Origin: Lentinula raphanica
Taxonomy: Eukaryota > Basidiomycota > Agaricomycetes > Agaricales > Omphalotaceae
DNA: 64,000 bases
Direction of reading: 5' to 3'
Assembly (NCBI GenBank): GCA_027919835.1
Contig: JANVFP010000007.1
Span: forward strand, 62,001-126,000
Positions 23,701-36,773 of the stretch are shown here, piece by piece (the stretch's first letter is position 1; every line of letters starts with the position of its first letter). Under the pieces are notes generated by a model. That model had not been told where the DNA came from and searched no databases. It saw only the letters and a program-made list of their open reading frames with translations. The position numbers were made by a program, and so were the translations under genes.

Positions 23701-24085
23701 TGTTCCCGTTGTTTACGGAAAACAACCGGCGCTTATGAATTATACACCCCCAAGAACCCTTGACAAGCAAGGGAATACTTCTTTGTCATTTAACCGGCCG
23801 GGTCGACGCGTATGCCCACGTCGACTCGCGCCTTCTTTATTTGACTCGTCGTCGAGTCAAATCAACGACGATTGACAATGACCTGGCTTCGGCTCATGTC
23901 ATCACGATTATCATCGTGGTGACGTGTTCCACAGCCGACAATTATGGGGCGGTATCGGTGTCGGTGGAAGATACTGATACCGGATAGCGATTGCGTAATC
24001 ACACAGCCACATCCCTCCTTCTCCCTACTCTACTATCGCCTACTATTACTCTACTGTCTTTTTTTTCATATTTATCCATATCTCT
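23701..24085. other. promoter-side region of the DUF6729/exonuclease gene
   Basis: Contains an inverted repeat TTTGACTCGTCGTCGAGTCAAA (23838-23859 region) and a TC-rich tract (24005-24080) just before the putative start, as in many fungal promoters. No coding frame. Confidence 0.35.
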
Positions 24086-27000
24086 ATGTTCAAATTCAAG
24101 TCCTCGAAGTTCAGTGCCAGCCCCGAAACTCATTTGGGACCGGAATCATCAGATTCTGATTCTCTGTATGGCTTCTCCATTGTATCATTGATATTCCATT
24201 TTCTCACCTTCAACTGGCCAATATAGCTCTTCATCCACATCAGCATCAACTACCACGTTCCGTTTTCAGAACGTGCTAGGTTCGAACCCCGCGAACGCTC
24301 AAATCAGACTAGGACGCCCACCCGGATCTGCCAATATAAGCCAGAGTGCTACACTCTCACGGGAGCATAGCACTGACCCGTCACGAAAACGTGGACGCCC
24401 TCCTGGAACAGGACGTCTACAAAGACAAGCTGAGCGCTTGAGATGCTTGAGGGAAGAGCGCAGCAGAGAACGCAGCAAGGAGGCAGTACAATCAAGTGAG
24501 AGAATGCCGAAGAAGCGACGACTTGATGAAGCAGATAATGAATCGGTGTGTATCGTCATCAAACTCACTTCAACGTATGCTCAATAAATATCGATCGTGC
24601 TGTGTTAGGCTGTTTCCACGCCTACCACTACTTCTGCAACACGTAGCACTAGGTCAACAATAGACCTTACAGCTGCCCCGCCTGAAATACTACCACATCC
24701 TGAACATGCGGAAGGCATAGAAACTGGTAGGACAGAGTTGTCTTTAGATGATGAGGTGGATGCTGGAGAAGGGGAGATAGGTTTGGCACACAATGGCTTG
24801 GGAGTCGAAGACGAAGATGACGATGAGTCGTACGATGGTGTAGATCAGAATGCTAATGATACAAATCGTCCACGTCGAATCCCGAATCCCCTGCCCGAAT
24901 GGCTTGAAACCGAATTCAAACGCTGCATACAAGCTTCGCACAATCGAGATCCCAATGGTCTACCTCAACTCTATCATGAGCATAAATCTTTCTATTTCCC
25001 TCGGCCTGCTACATTTTTCACTCTCACTCAAAACCACAAAGTGCCGTCGCCATTCGAACTTTACGACTACGCGTTTTTTCTATGGGATCCGGGTTGCTTA
25101 GTGAAAGATGGCATTCCTTGCCCCAACTGTGGTACAAAACTCACTCGACACGGTCCCTGCGAGCGTCCCCGCCGATTTGTGGATTTCGAGCGAACGGTCT
25201 GGGTTATCGGTTATAGATACAAATGTCCAACTTGCGTCAACAAGAACTCCGGAAAACGAACGGTTACGTTTCGCAGCTGGAACAAGTGTATTCTTGATAT
25301 GCTTCCAAAATGGCTCGTCAACGAATTTCCTGCACATCTTTCTCATCGCAGTGGTCTATCTCGCGGTGTTTTCACATTCATGCGTACCTGCTTCCAACAT
25401 GGCTTTGGAGCAAAACAGTTTGCAAATGCTCTTCGTGTTCAGCAGCTCCAACGTTACGACGAGCTACATCTCCAATATCTCTACTATATGTGGCATTCTC
25501 GCAATCTTCATCACTCGCTGGGACACTCACAGATCGAACCGTTCCTTCCTTTTCAAGACCATTCTCCGAAAGGATTTTCTGGCTTTGTTCCGAGCGCTCA
25601 GTGGCTGCGAGATATGTATGATGAGTATTTGGAGAGTCATGTACAAGATATACACCAGCACACTTCCATGCTCTCTGCGAATGTCATTGCCATTGACCAC
25701 AGCTTCAAGGTGTGCTGTGGAGATTTTTTGCAAGCACATTCACTCATCATATCATTGCAGGCTACCAAGCAGGTCACAAAAATCAACGGGGTACAGGTTT
25801 TTGTAGCACTTCTCACTCTCACAAATGAGAAAGGCGAAATTCGACAATGTGATCTCGTTGCCTCGAAGTCGCATTCCCAGTTTGAGATAGCTCTATCAAA
25901 AATGTCGGAGCACCTCAAGCTGTATGGCCATTCACAGCCGGCGATCTGCTATACTGATAACATGGCAGATCAACCATTCATGGAGTCTGTTTTTCCCTCT
26001 CTTCGCGAAGGTGTCAATCCGGTTGAAAACCACTCAAATCTCGAACCACTCGTCATTCCTCCTGATGTCCAGATAATCACTTCACTCCAAGCTGTTGCGC
26101 AGATCGATGATGCCATGCGTTCAATCGTGCAGCTACTTCCGGACCACGATGATGATAAGGGTTTGGTCATCGGTTTCGATGCCGAATATAATGTAGAAGT
26201 ATCATCGCGTGGCTACGTTACTGGACGCGGACAAACTGCGATTGTTCAAATTGCTTGTGGTAAACGGATTTTTGTTCTTCAGGTAATGAGTCTCCTATTC
26301 TACTATTGCTCCCAAACAGATCTGACTTTGAACAACACGCATGGCAGATCGGACGCATGCTAGCAGCTGGTCAGCTTCCTGCTGTATTCAAGCAAGTGTT
26401 GATGAATCCTCGAATCATCAAAGTTGGCCGTAATGTGGGAGCTGATCTGAAATACCTTGAACGCTCAATCTCTGCCTCCTCGGGTTCGTTCGTGGGTGCT
26501 CTGGATCTTGCGAAACTTGCGAAAGAACGACTCATTGTCAAGCGCGCAACAATTGGACTTGCTGATCTATGTGCGTGTACGTTAGGCAAACGCCTGAACA
26601 AGAACGTTTCAGACCGCATCAGTACTCTTTGGGAAAATGAGACTCTATCTGAAGAGCAGATCCGATATGCTGCTCTAGATGCATATGCTTCTCTGCGCAT
26701 CTATGAGTACCTAATCTCTGTCCCTGCTCCATCGCCACTTCCTCCAAACTCATCACCTGCACCATCCACACCAATCCTTCTCTTTGGAGATGACAAATCA
26801 CGTCTCATTGCCCGTGGCTGTATCTCGAAACACTATACACCACATGGGATGTATGACAATCTTGCCATCACAGACCTTCGGTGTGTGATTGAAGTCCAAC
26901 AAGTCTATGTTCCCGGTGCCGTCATCTCCACGCACAGAAAGCAAGCATTGGAGAATTTTGGTCTGCCTCCCTTTCATATTGTCTGCCTGAAGTCCCATCT

Positions 27001-29078
27001 TCGAATTGCAAATGCTATCCCCTTTGAGCACACTTCGACCATTACTTCAGCGCCTTCCCCTCCCCTGAATATTCCGCCTGCTCATTCAGATCTATCTGAC
27101 TCAACTGCATCCTTCATAGACAATGCTTCTGATGAGAGTATCGGAGGATCGCTGCTCGACAACATTGACTCGCCATGCCAAAGCTTCGAGAAACCTATGT
27201 TGACCGATTATGCAGTTGATCCTGAAAGCAAAGCAGAAGGCGACGAGATACTCAGGAGAGCTGCTCTAGCACCGTGGGTGACGGATATGCGTAGCCGAAT
27301 CAAGAAGGACCCTTTTCACGTCTTCAACATGTTCTATATCTCGGTAGCTCACGGTCTTCGGGTTGATTTCTCGCGCGCACTCCGTGACGCAATCTTCATT
27401 CCTGATCCCGCTGATCAAAAGCGAATCGAGGTATGGGGTCTAACTCAAAATCCACCTCTTTCATGGGATTACTTGGTACGATCTCGTCCGAAATGGGTTT
27501 GGGCTCATTGTAAGCGGACGATACCTCCACCCGAGCAACTTTACCCACTCGTCGAACGTGTCTTTCGTGTCTATGGACCCTTGAAAGATGCAAAAACAGG
27601 CTCTCCGTTGTTCAATGCTGCTGCTTGGGCAGTCTCATGAAATGTCTTAGAGCTTGTACGGAAAGGATTTCTTTCAGATCCTATCGGTATTGCTCTATAC
27701 ACACCTGTGGGCCTAGATTCAAAGGCCGGTGGTCTGCCTATCTATCGATGCTTCCGAGGAACCAACTTCACTGAAGGTGGAGTTCATCGGCACTTCACTG
27801 AGCATTTGCCCCAGTACGGTGCTTCTATTCGACACGTACATGCATCTCTTCAAGATTTTGTGCTCTGTCATAACCTTCGAGTGAGCTTTCATGAAATTCG
27901 TGACATATTCTGACTTACATCAGCAATCACTTTCAGGTTGGTACGTTCAACAGTACTGGGCAGCCTTGGGGAAGCCATTACAGTATCTGGCTCACAAATG
28001 AGCTTCAAGAACTCCTCCTAACAATACGGCACCATAATCTTATTCAAGATCTTCCAACAGGTATCATTCCTAAGGGATGGATAAATGGCAATTTTTACCT
28101 CCCAACTACAGAAGTCATTGGCATTCTTCCTATTCCCGATACTATTCGACGAGATTCAGGGATGCTGGATTACAGACCAGATGTTGATCACAAGCAAACA
28201 CATTGGTTTGTTGCCTCTCTCCAAGGTACTCGAAGAGCAGTTCTACCGATAGCAAACTCATACGAAGAGGGGCGGTTTCGGGAGTACGTAGCCACAAACA
28301 CTGGTTCGTCTGAGCCCCGTTGGGACAATATCGTTCGTGCATGGAATACGGCTGCCATTACGGACAACAATTTATCATACAAGGTATGCATTCTGACGAG
28401 CATTTTGATGTGGCAATGACTAACCAGATCAAACCATAGCTCATAGAGCACCTACGGCTCTATTACAACGGAGACTGGAAAACACTTTCGAACATCAAAC
28501 AAACGCTCGCACAAACTGCCGAAGACTGAAAACGCGCGAAGAAACCTGTGAATGACCCGAATCGCATCAAAATGCTGCCTGCTGCTTTGGAAGCACCACT
28601 CACCCTTCACTCTGTCCAGAATGGCCTGCGAGAATCCAGAAATGGATTGCCTGATCACACTGATCAGATATCAGAGTCAGCATCCGGTGCTGGTGAAGGT
28701 GCTGAAGGGAGCAGTCGCACCTCAAGCATTATTCCTAACACATCCATGTTGCCACCCGAACCTCCATCAGATTGCGATCCCACACCTGCAATGACTCCTC
28801 CGAATCTGGAAACTGTACCTGAAATCATCAGTCGACTTGCTGTCCAACGGGTCGAGGACAGAGTTCAGAGACCGACGAAGAAAAAGCCGAGACAGCCGAG
28901 AAGGTGTAAGAAGTGCGACAAGGGTGAGGATTGTAATGGTCGTTTGAATGTGCGACTGTGCCCGAATGTTTGCCGTGATTGTGGAAGGAAGGAGTGTGAT
29001 GGTCGTAACTCCAAAAAGCCCCACATTCCATGCGAGAACGCAATGCAAAATTCAGTCTTCTCAAGCCATGAACAATGA
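24086..29078 (+). pseudogene. DUF6729 / DDE-like core / DEDDy 3'-5' exonuclease fusion, two TGA stops
   Basis: Six exons join in frame: 24086-24165, 24227-24545, 24609-26282, 26348-27880, 27937-28383 and 28440-29078, a 1,563-codon frame broken by TGA at 27638-27640 and 28527-28529. In order: AT-hook-like GRPPG motifs (about residues 65-95); a basic and acidic linker; a zinc region with two CxxC pairs (CPNC, CPTC) of the DUF6729 kind; an RNase-H-like core with D496 (AIDHSFK) and D583 (CYTDN); a complete DEDDy exonuclease, D657 and E659, D724, Y798 and D802; then RGTNFTEGGVH with E1167; finally a Cys-rich zinc tail. It resembles a DNA transposase carrying an inserted exonuclease. No terminal inverted repeats were found, so mobility is inferred. 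Both stops make it a probable pseudogene. Confidence 0.75.
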
Positions 29079-30433
29079 CAATACATAGCAGTAATATAGA
29101 ATACAAGTCTAATAATCATTAACGTCAATATATGACTGTCAAAGCATGCAATGAGGACACACCTGTACCGCTCATCCCCTACTAATATTTCTATCCGCTC
29201 CCGGCGATATTGTGAGTGTGTGCATGCGAAATCCTGAGTCTCATATAGGTGACATGTTCATATCAACTTTCTTCGTGTTTGATTCTTGGTCTTGCGGTGT
29301 TGGGCAGCGGCAGCGTAACACGCATGCTCTTCATTGTGTCTCGTTGGCAGTAAAGAACTGTTTAGGCGCTGGTGGGCGCTCGAATTGGGTTATGCAAGCA
29401 GCGGCAACATGGCAGTATTCTGAAGTTGCCTTTTATGTACCATTTCGAAAAAATTCATTCTTTCCAAGTCTCCTGCTGTCTGCCACATGAAGGGGATCTC
29501 AAAAAATCAATTCAAGGTATCTCTACATGTGAGCTTGATTTTAAGACCAAAAGCTTCAGTTTGAATGCTTGGGCCTCTTTCAAACCATTGCAATCTCCAG
29601 AATCCGAGATGCATCCACTTTTCATATTCAGAGGACAGTACGAAACTTTCATAGTATACATAACATTCAACTCAGGGAGCTAATAGATGCCAGCTGCTTT
29701 TAAAGGAGTTTTGAGGACACGAACGGTTGAACCGAGGCTTTCTTTCCCTTTTCTCTTTCTCCTTTTTAGGAAATTTTCCTTTTTGAATTAATTTCCATCC
29801 CGCCCACCGACATCGCTATCGGGCCACAATTATCTATATTACTTACCTTTTATATACATTACTTACAGAAAACCTATATAAACTCTATGTACTTGCATGT
29901 ACCAATCCCCAGATTGGTTATTTTACAGGTTCTCAATAAGATTTGGCTTTTATTCTCTCATCTCGGTTTGGTTTACTACCAGTGTAACAACAGTTGTACT
30001 ATCAATAACAAAGTCTCAGCAATTATCAACCACTTGGAGTCCAGATCCTCGGTGTAGACCTATTAGCTTAGCAGTTTGTCTACAACGTTCTTCGGACGGA
30101 ACGCTCGTAGCCTTTACCTTTGGTGCCGTCGAGGGATAGAGCATCGAGCACCTAACAGACTGTAGGCAGCCCTCCGCCAGAAAAAAATTCTCACATTACT
30201 ATGGTTGTTAGGGATCATTCCCTACTTTGAAAATCACCAATAACACTTGAGCTACTCACCTGTTCTAAAATCTAAGTACACAGTCCGATTTGTAGGGTAA
30301 CCAAACTTATAAAGAAGTTTTATATCTATTCTACTAGAAATTCCTTCCTAATGGTTAAATACATCAATAGTACACTACATCAACGAGATATACTGCAATT
30401 TGCAAAGGCTCTGAGTTACTTGAATGCTGTAAC
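29079..30433. other. gene-free stretch
   Basis: Short frames on both strands show no family resemblance. The 3' part (29760-30430) is AT-rich. It may include the right end of the transposon-like gene at 24086-29078, but I found no matching inverted repeat. Confidence 0.4.
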
Positions 30434-30684
30434 TGTCTGAGGGGTCAGAGACCCCAGGGTGGTTAAGAACTGGGCTGGCCCAGCAACCCCCAGGGGGGAT
30501 AAGAGCTGGTTACCAGCAATAGAGAGCCTCGAATCACCTAATGTACACAAGATCCAATCTATTGGAGGTATACACAACGAAGGTGAACAAGAATAAGGCC
30601 AAAGATTACATAATATCTAAGAATCCACCTGACTGCCCTAAACCTAACCCTAACTGCCTAGAACTGGCAATGCTGCCAGTTACA
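30434..30684 (-). repeat. candidate 251-bp solo or partial LTR
   Basis: On the minus strand it starts TGTAACTGGCAG and ends CTCAGACA, with TG...CA ends. It is preceded by a G-run purine tract (CTTGGGGGGGAG) resembling a polypurine tract, as at the 3' LTR of a minus-oriented LTR retrotransposon. A small hairpin CTGGCA-GCAT-TGCCAG lies at the start. No pol sequence is readable next to it, so the internal part is either missing or strongly decayed. Confidence 0.35.
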
Positions 30685-31321
30685 CACTCCCCCCCAAGAC
30701 CAAACTCCTTGGTCTTCCAAGAGATCAGAAAGTCAGCTCAACACCAACATCAACCAAATGGGGAGCTAACAAAAGATAAAAAGGCAGGTAGCAGCACACA
30801 TATATGTGTAAGCAAAACCTGGTGTGAAACAAACCAGATCCTTCCTATGAGCAAGTCAGGCCCATCGACTGAAGCACAGCAAAGATGCCATTGCAGGTTG
30901 GATTGAACCAAGGTGTTCAAAGACCATAGTAGGTCTACTATGCACTATCACAAGTACAGAAACACGCGTAGGGGCCAGAGCTGCAGTTATGTTGTCTAAG
31001 GTCTCCAACCAATAGAGTCAGAGATGGTGTCATGAGGATATGACATGGAGCTGGCAGGGTGACTCTCTGCCAGAAAGCGGGAGAAACAAGTTCCTGGGTG
31101 CCAAGGAGCAACCAGGAGCCCATAGCATAACTATGGTATAGGGATAGACAGAGATAGTCCATCCAGGGGGAGCAATGAGGAGCAGGAGGTTCAGGGAAGG
31201 GAAGAGGAGATGTAGGACCCACAGGCCCATAAGGTAGTGCAAAATGCGAACCTAATGAGCTATGAATCATGAATATCCATGGGGAAATGGCTGAGTTACA
31301 GTGAGCATGTCTCATGGGATG
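30685..31321. other. non-coding remnant between LTR-like sequence and foldback element
   Basis: No recognisable coding sequence. If the LTR call is right, this is the decayed internal end of that retrotransposon, cut off by the foldback element at 31322. Confidence 0.3.
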
Positions 31322-32272
31322 ACAGCTGAAGCTGTAAGAACTTCACGAAGTAGACTGAGAAGTCTCCATATATGCTTTGCAAAGTAACAGCAGTGGCTTT
31401 CCAAGCTTAAAAAACTCTTCCGGGCAGGCCAGTAGGGCTCCGGGGGGTACCCGGATATTTATTATATTTATTAATATTATATAGTTCTTTTATTATTTAA
31501 TAGATATATTATAATAAATCTACTTTGTGAAGCTGTGCTGCACTTCGCAAAGTGACTATGTTTACAGCAATTATGAAATCAGGTAAATTAGGGTTACATC
31601 ATTATGTCATCACCTTCCTTTTTTAGTTCTTGCCTTTTTGAATAAAAAATGTATAATATGACATCATTGATCTTCAAATGCTAAAAATCACAGGGAACCA
31701 AAAATAGCTGCAGTGATGTCCTGGTTACCTCAGGCATATTAAAATTGCCTAAAAAGGAAATTTGTCTAAAAATAGAACTTGATCTCATCAGGTAGCAAAA
31801 AATCAGAAAAAATCATTAAAAATACTCAAAAAAATCAGGGTTGCTTTGTTGGCCCTGAAAATGCAAAATAAAAAAAATACACAACAAGTGTCAAAAATTT
31901 TATTACTTCAAATGATACCAGAATCATCAGGCATTATGTATAGATGATCTATATGCTATTTTTAGCACACCTAGTGCCTTCAAACACTCAGATAGCCTAA
32001 ATCATTCAATATATTTACTGTACTCAATGTTTATTACACTTAACACAGTTAGGCCCTGTTCGGGAACCCAAGTCAAATGACTCCATGTAATTTTTTGGCA
32101 GGAGCAGAGTTTTTTGTAGAGTTGACAGACTTTCGATTACTATCATAATAGACTTTGGTGTTCGGTAAATATCGAGAGTTCATTCTGGGTAGCTCTGTGT
32201 GACAACAGCGTGATATATGAGTTCTGGCCGGCGCTTCAACGCATTTTCTTTCCTTTCCTTTCCTTTGCTGCA

Positions 32273-33393
32273 ATGTCTGACCCCGATCCTGCTCAGCAAA
32301 GGAGGCACTGGGTTATTGAAGAAGACCAACATCTGATTGGTATCCTTCAGGAGCAGAAGTCAGCTGGATTTCAAACAGACAATGGTGGCTTTCATCAGGA
32401 TGCCTTCAATGCGGCATCACTGAAGCTCAAATCCAGCAATTTCTCTCACACATCTACTCAATGCAGTGTTCGGTTTACAACTGTATTTAATTCTCATCTA
32501 ATGCTACATTCTCTCATGCTTATCACAAGCTTTTCAATAGCTCAAGAAAGAATTCAAGCAGCTGAAGGAAATCCGAGAGAAATCTGGATTCGGTTGGGAT
32601 GCTACTCGGAATGTAGCCACTGCAGGAGCAGATGTATGGGAAAAGCTACTTCAGGTGAGTCTATCTTTTCTACCAGCTTGTCATAGTCACTGATATCATT
32701 CTAGAAGAAGCCCAAGCTCGGCAAATGGAGGAAGAAAAGCTTTCCTCTGTACGACGACATTGAAGCCTTGCTCGAAAATCAAATCGCAACTGGATCCAGT
32801 GCATTTCACCCCGGGGAGTCTGATAGCAGGGATAATGTAAAGGATAATGAGGATGATGATGAGGAGGAGGATGAAGACGAAGATGAAGACAAGGTATGTA
32901 TATACACATAAACACTTGTTTTTCTACTGAGTTGGATTCATTTGTACAGAATGATCCCAGTCTTCCCCAGACTCCTGCTCCACCTCATCGATCTCTTGCA
33001 CCTACTAGCAGCTCTGAATCTATTTCAGTGGGCTCTAGGAAGCGTGTCGCAGCCACACCTGACATGAACGAGCGCCCAGTCAAACGTGTCCACGGCCGCA
33101 AGCCTACCCAGAGTGATGCTGGATACGAGGTTGCAGATGCATTGCGTGACCTTGCTCGTAGTGCTGCTGGTGAGGCCGTTGATCCATCTATGCAGTCCCC
33201 AGTCCGTCGGCGACTTGCAATTCAGCGTATCGAGCAAGATAGGGAGCTTTCAGATGATGAGATGACAGAAGCTTTTAAGCTGGTTCGCAGGGATACCAGT
33301 ATCGGTGACACATATCTTGCTATCTCCAATGTTTCTCGTCGTACTCGTTTCATTCAGTCTGAGCTTGAGGCTGCAAGCTCAACCTTTAATTAA
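32273..33393 (+). CDS. Harbinger accessory protein with Myb/SANT-like domain, 318 aa
   Basis: In PIF/Harbinger elements this second protein binds the terminal repeats and helps carry the transposase to the nucleus. Four exons join exactly in frame: 32273-32482, 32541-32654, 32705-32893 and 32950-33393. The Myb/SANT-like domain covers about residues 12-108: HWVIEEDQHLIGILQEQ, TDNGGFHQDAF, STQCSVRF, LKKEFKQLKEI and SGFGWDATRN, ending VWEKLL. A Lys-rich stretch and an acidic tract (about residues 150-170) follow, then a Ser and Pro-rich linker and a C-terminal charged region. No internal stop or frameshift, so unlike its transposase partner it looks intact. The ATG chosen is the first in frame and precedes the domain closely, as usual for the family. 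Confidence 0.85.
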
Positions 33394-35267
33394 TCCACAT
33401 TCATTTGGTTGTTATACCTACATTCATTTTGGTACTACTGTGTCTAGTATATACTCAATTTAATGTTATACTTCTTCCTCATTCTGTTCACCATGCATTG
33501 ACAAATATAGTTGATACTGCTCCCAGCATTCCTGAGCAATTCTGTCTCGCATTGCAGATGCTCGGGTTTTCTCTGCAGGACTGATATGAAAGTGGTAGTG
33601 TGAATCTGGAACAGTAGGATGCACATCATTCCGGCTGCTACCAAGAGAAATTTCTTCAGCTCGGTAACGAGGTATTAAGTCGGTTCTTAGTATAATGCCT
33701 TATGACAGGTCACTTAGCACGAACACAGAGTACGACTTCACGGATTCGTCAATCAAATTGTATTTATAGCGAGGTGTGGGGCGTTGTCAGAGATTCCGCA
33801 CTATCTTATATCTCAAGTCGAACGCAGTCTTGTAAGATCTTTTAGATCAGCAATACTGGTCAGCAGAACAAAGTGACACGGATATACCAGTCGTAAGATC
33901 TGGACTAAAGGGTTTGTTTTGAGCGGCTTCCACTCGGATAAGGGTTTTTAGGCTCGGAAAGCAACGGGGTACCAGACGTTATGGTAGACCAATCGATTCC
34001 GCTCCCGGGTGAAGCAGTACTGATCACTATTCTCAGTAAAACCTCGAAGATCACGCAGATCACCAATCACTACGTGTCAACTTGAACAGAGCCACCAAAA
34101 CTCTGCACGTTCACTTGGCACAACCTGAGACCAAGTCCTCTGTATCTCCGGAACGGAGTCTACCTTCAACTAGCAAGTGACAGACACCAAGTCAAACCAC
34201 TCAAAAGTCGGGCTTATCGCGATGAAGTAACACACTTAATCTGCAAGGTCCGGTACGGCTTAGAAGCCTTTACTCCCACGTATGGATGAAAAGGATTACC
34301 AGTTCAGAGAGATCTGGGCGCGAAACTTGTTTCATTTGTGTGGATACAGGTCTTTAAGTACACTACGAAAAGTCCGATACCCGTATTTGTCCTTGATCTA
34401 GTAGATCTAGCTATTTCTACGGACGGAGTCCGATAATATACACTTAAATAGTAAAATATGACTGAAACGATACAAACACGCAAGGAAATAGTAAGGAAAA
34501 CAGAGAAAAAGCTGAAACTTGTCTGTATTTCGTCGTACTTTCGCCAGATCTAGAAGACCAAGCAAGTTCCGACCATGGTCTGTGCGGCATCCACATGCTA
34601 GGGTGCCTAACCCGTCAGAGTGGCTCCTGCCTGTGTTGCTCAAGTGTTTCCGACGAATTTGCTTCCGCGGAATAGTAGTGGTCTCCCCGAGTTAATGAGA
34701 TAGACTCGTAACAGTGGTTGATCTCGCGGATCAGGTAGGTCTGGTCCGTAGCTTTCGAACGGTATGCATATAGCCTGGTGTTCTGGAGCGGACAACGAAG
34801 GTAAATGCTTCAGAAGTGTTTTCCGTAGGTTTCCGCGCGTTTCCGTGAGTGCTGGTCAAAGCTGTACATAGCATACGCTATATCCCAGTTTAGAACTTGA
34901 ACATATGCATGTTTCCGCTGCGGGTTTCACCCGTACTGCCACGGAAATACTAGATCATCATGTTTCCGACGGTTTCTGCTACTTTGCGTAGGGTTTCCGT
35001 ATGGTAACTCGTCCGGATAGGCTCTCATCGTGTCTGATCTGCTAGATCAAGTGAAATTTCCGTCATCACAGCCAAGTACCAAACTCAGTTGTGCCGATCC
35101 GGCAGATCTTGATACTAAGTCGATATTCCCTTGGTGTGCTCGTACCAGTAGTCAGCATTCTTGAAGGATCCCCGACCAAGGGTGCGAGCAATAGCTCTAA
35201 GTGGATATTCATGGCTGATCCTGCCAAAGGATCTGTATCCTAGCTTATACTGATACAAGTTTGACTG
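33394..35267. other. gene-free 1.9-kb interior of the Harbinger element
   Basis: No coding frame on either strand. From about 33690 the sequence becomes less AT-rich and repeats motifs such as GTTTCCG (34820-35060, several times) and GATCTAGATC. It could be an LTR or another non-coding insertion between the two convergent genes, but no clear ends or target duplication are visible. Confidence 0.4.
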
Positions 35268-36556
35268 CTAGTTCGGGCTCACTACAGTCCTTATTGATAC
35301 TATGCAACGGTCTAAGTAGATCTTTTTGATCATTGCACGCCTGCGCGGAAAAACCGCGCAACATCGGGTGAACTGAAAGAGAGCATCTGCAGGATCCCGG
35401 AGACGGATGAAATTGTGGATAGCTGCGAGTGCTGCAGGAATTCGAGCCTGAATCTGAATTGCATACTCCGGTATTGTTTTCATAACACGGAACTGACGTT
35501 TGAGAACACCAAAGACACGTTCAATCACATTTCGAAGTTGAGCATGACGTAGGTTGAATAATTCCTCTCGATCCTTTGGTCTTGACTATACATAAGCAAA
35601 CTTTCAGAATAAAGCAAGATAACAAAGAACAAACCTTTGGTTTCCCTTGGCCCATTCCTTGAGGTGATTCCGTTTCCCACGGAATGGGACAAGACAGGCA
35701 TCACAAAGGGGAAAGCCTGCATCACCAAGCCAGTAACGATTGGGAGGTATTGCTAAATCACATTGCCGAGCTTCTTCCCACAAGCGACTGTCTGCTGTGC
35801 TTCCCTCCCATCCTGTCATCATGTAGCAGATCAGCATCTCAAAATTTGAGCCTGCAAGAATATTCTGTGAAATTCTACCCTTCCAGCTGCGGTACCGGCC
35901 CATATCCTCCTCTCGAACAAATGCATCCTCGAGAGATCCATCAATTGCTCCACGACAATCCGAAAATTTTAAATGGGGCAAAGCGGGGATCATCAGCAAT
36001 CACCTGAGGTACAGTATCATCAGGAAGTTGGACATATTTGGTGTAGAATGATCCACTCGATGCAAGAGCAAGTATCCGATGAAATGCTCAAGAAATCGTG
36101 TCACCGCTGCGCTGGAAACGTTCCTGAGCTTCACGGTTGCCCAGTCCATAGACCATTAACCGCATGAAAATTGCAACTTGCTCTCGAGCAGTCACATATT
36201 GGGTATCACGGAGTCCAGCCTTACGCAATTCTTGTACAAGATTGTGAAAGACCTTCTGTGACATTCCCATTGATTCCTGCATTCTGCGAGGATGGCCTGC
36301 AAGATTTCAAGCATTAAACAGATTTTTTCAACAAAAATACTATTTCAATACCCTGTTCTAGTTCATCAACCCACATCTGCCCAGTCAGAACAGAGTTGTG
36401 AAGTGGCTCAGGTTTCTTTCTGAGCCGCCCAAGACCCTTCATGGCATAGTATGCAGCAACCATGCCTCCAACTGTAGGTAGCACTTTCTGAAGCCGTTCT
36501 TGATGAGTAAGAGGCCGGGTCACCTTTTGGTTACCAGAGACTTTCAATGAAACCAT
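35268..36556 (-). pseudogene. PIF/Harbinger DDE transposase, broken
   Basis: Cuts and pastes the element through the DDE nuclease fold. The start ATG at 36554-36556 opens an exon ending near 36355; the next segment contains REQVAIFMRLMVYGLGNREA, then QERFQRSGDTIS, TGA (36087-36089) and AFHRIL, where the family has Arg. After the region VPQVIADDPRFAPF a one-base frameshift near 35965 leads into CRGAIDGS (first Asp), SQNILAGSNFEM, GWEGSTADSRLW and YWLGDAGFP (second Asp). An intron at about 35585-35640 follows, then NLRHAQLRNVIERVFGVLKR (the catalytic Glu) and AIHNFI. All three catalytic residues survive, but the stop and the frameshift inactivate the gene. Confidence 0.85.
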
Positions 36557-36770
36557 GGGGAAAAGCAAAAAATCGCGACAAAATCCTTATCATTGACAAT
36601 CATAATAATGTGACTATCATGTTACATTTGGGTTACGTTCATGTTATGTCACGCATCAACTCAGCCTCCCACCCTCCGGAACACTTTCAGAATTTTCCGA
36701 GAGTCTCGGCAAGTCATTTAACTTGGCTCAACTCACTTGGGTCAATTGACCCGGGTTCCCAAACAGGGCC

Positions 36771-36773
36771 TTA
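36771..36773. repeat. TTA target-site duplication of the Harbinger element (right copy)
   Basis: TTA here matches TTA at 32049-32051. The empty site in the other palindrome arm has a single TTA in the same context. Confidence 0.9.

Larger units (their letters stand above)
32052..36770. mobile_element. PIF/Harbinger DNA transposon, 4,719 bp
   Basis: Ends are GGCCCTGTTCGGGAACCC on the left and its complement with one mismatch on the right, flanked by TTA on both sides, the hallmark target duplication of PIF/Harbinger elements. The two standard genes are present, facing each other: a Myb/SANT-like protein on plus and a DDE transposase on minus. The unoccupied target is preserved in the opposite arm of the surrounding palindrome (38255-38268). 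A 1.9-kb gene-free region separates the two genes. Confidence 0.92.

Noticed and set aside
30636..30660. CCCTAAACCTAACCCTAACTG looks like telomere repeat
   Set aside because: Only three degenerate units inside an LTR-like sequence with genes on both sides; not a chromosome end.
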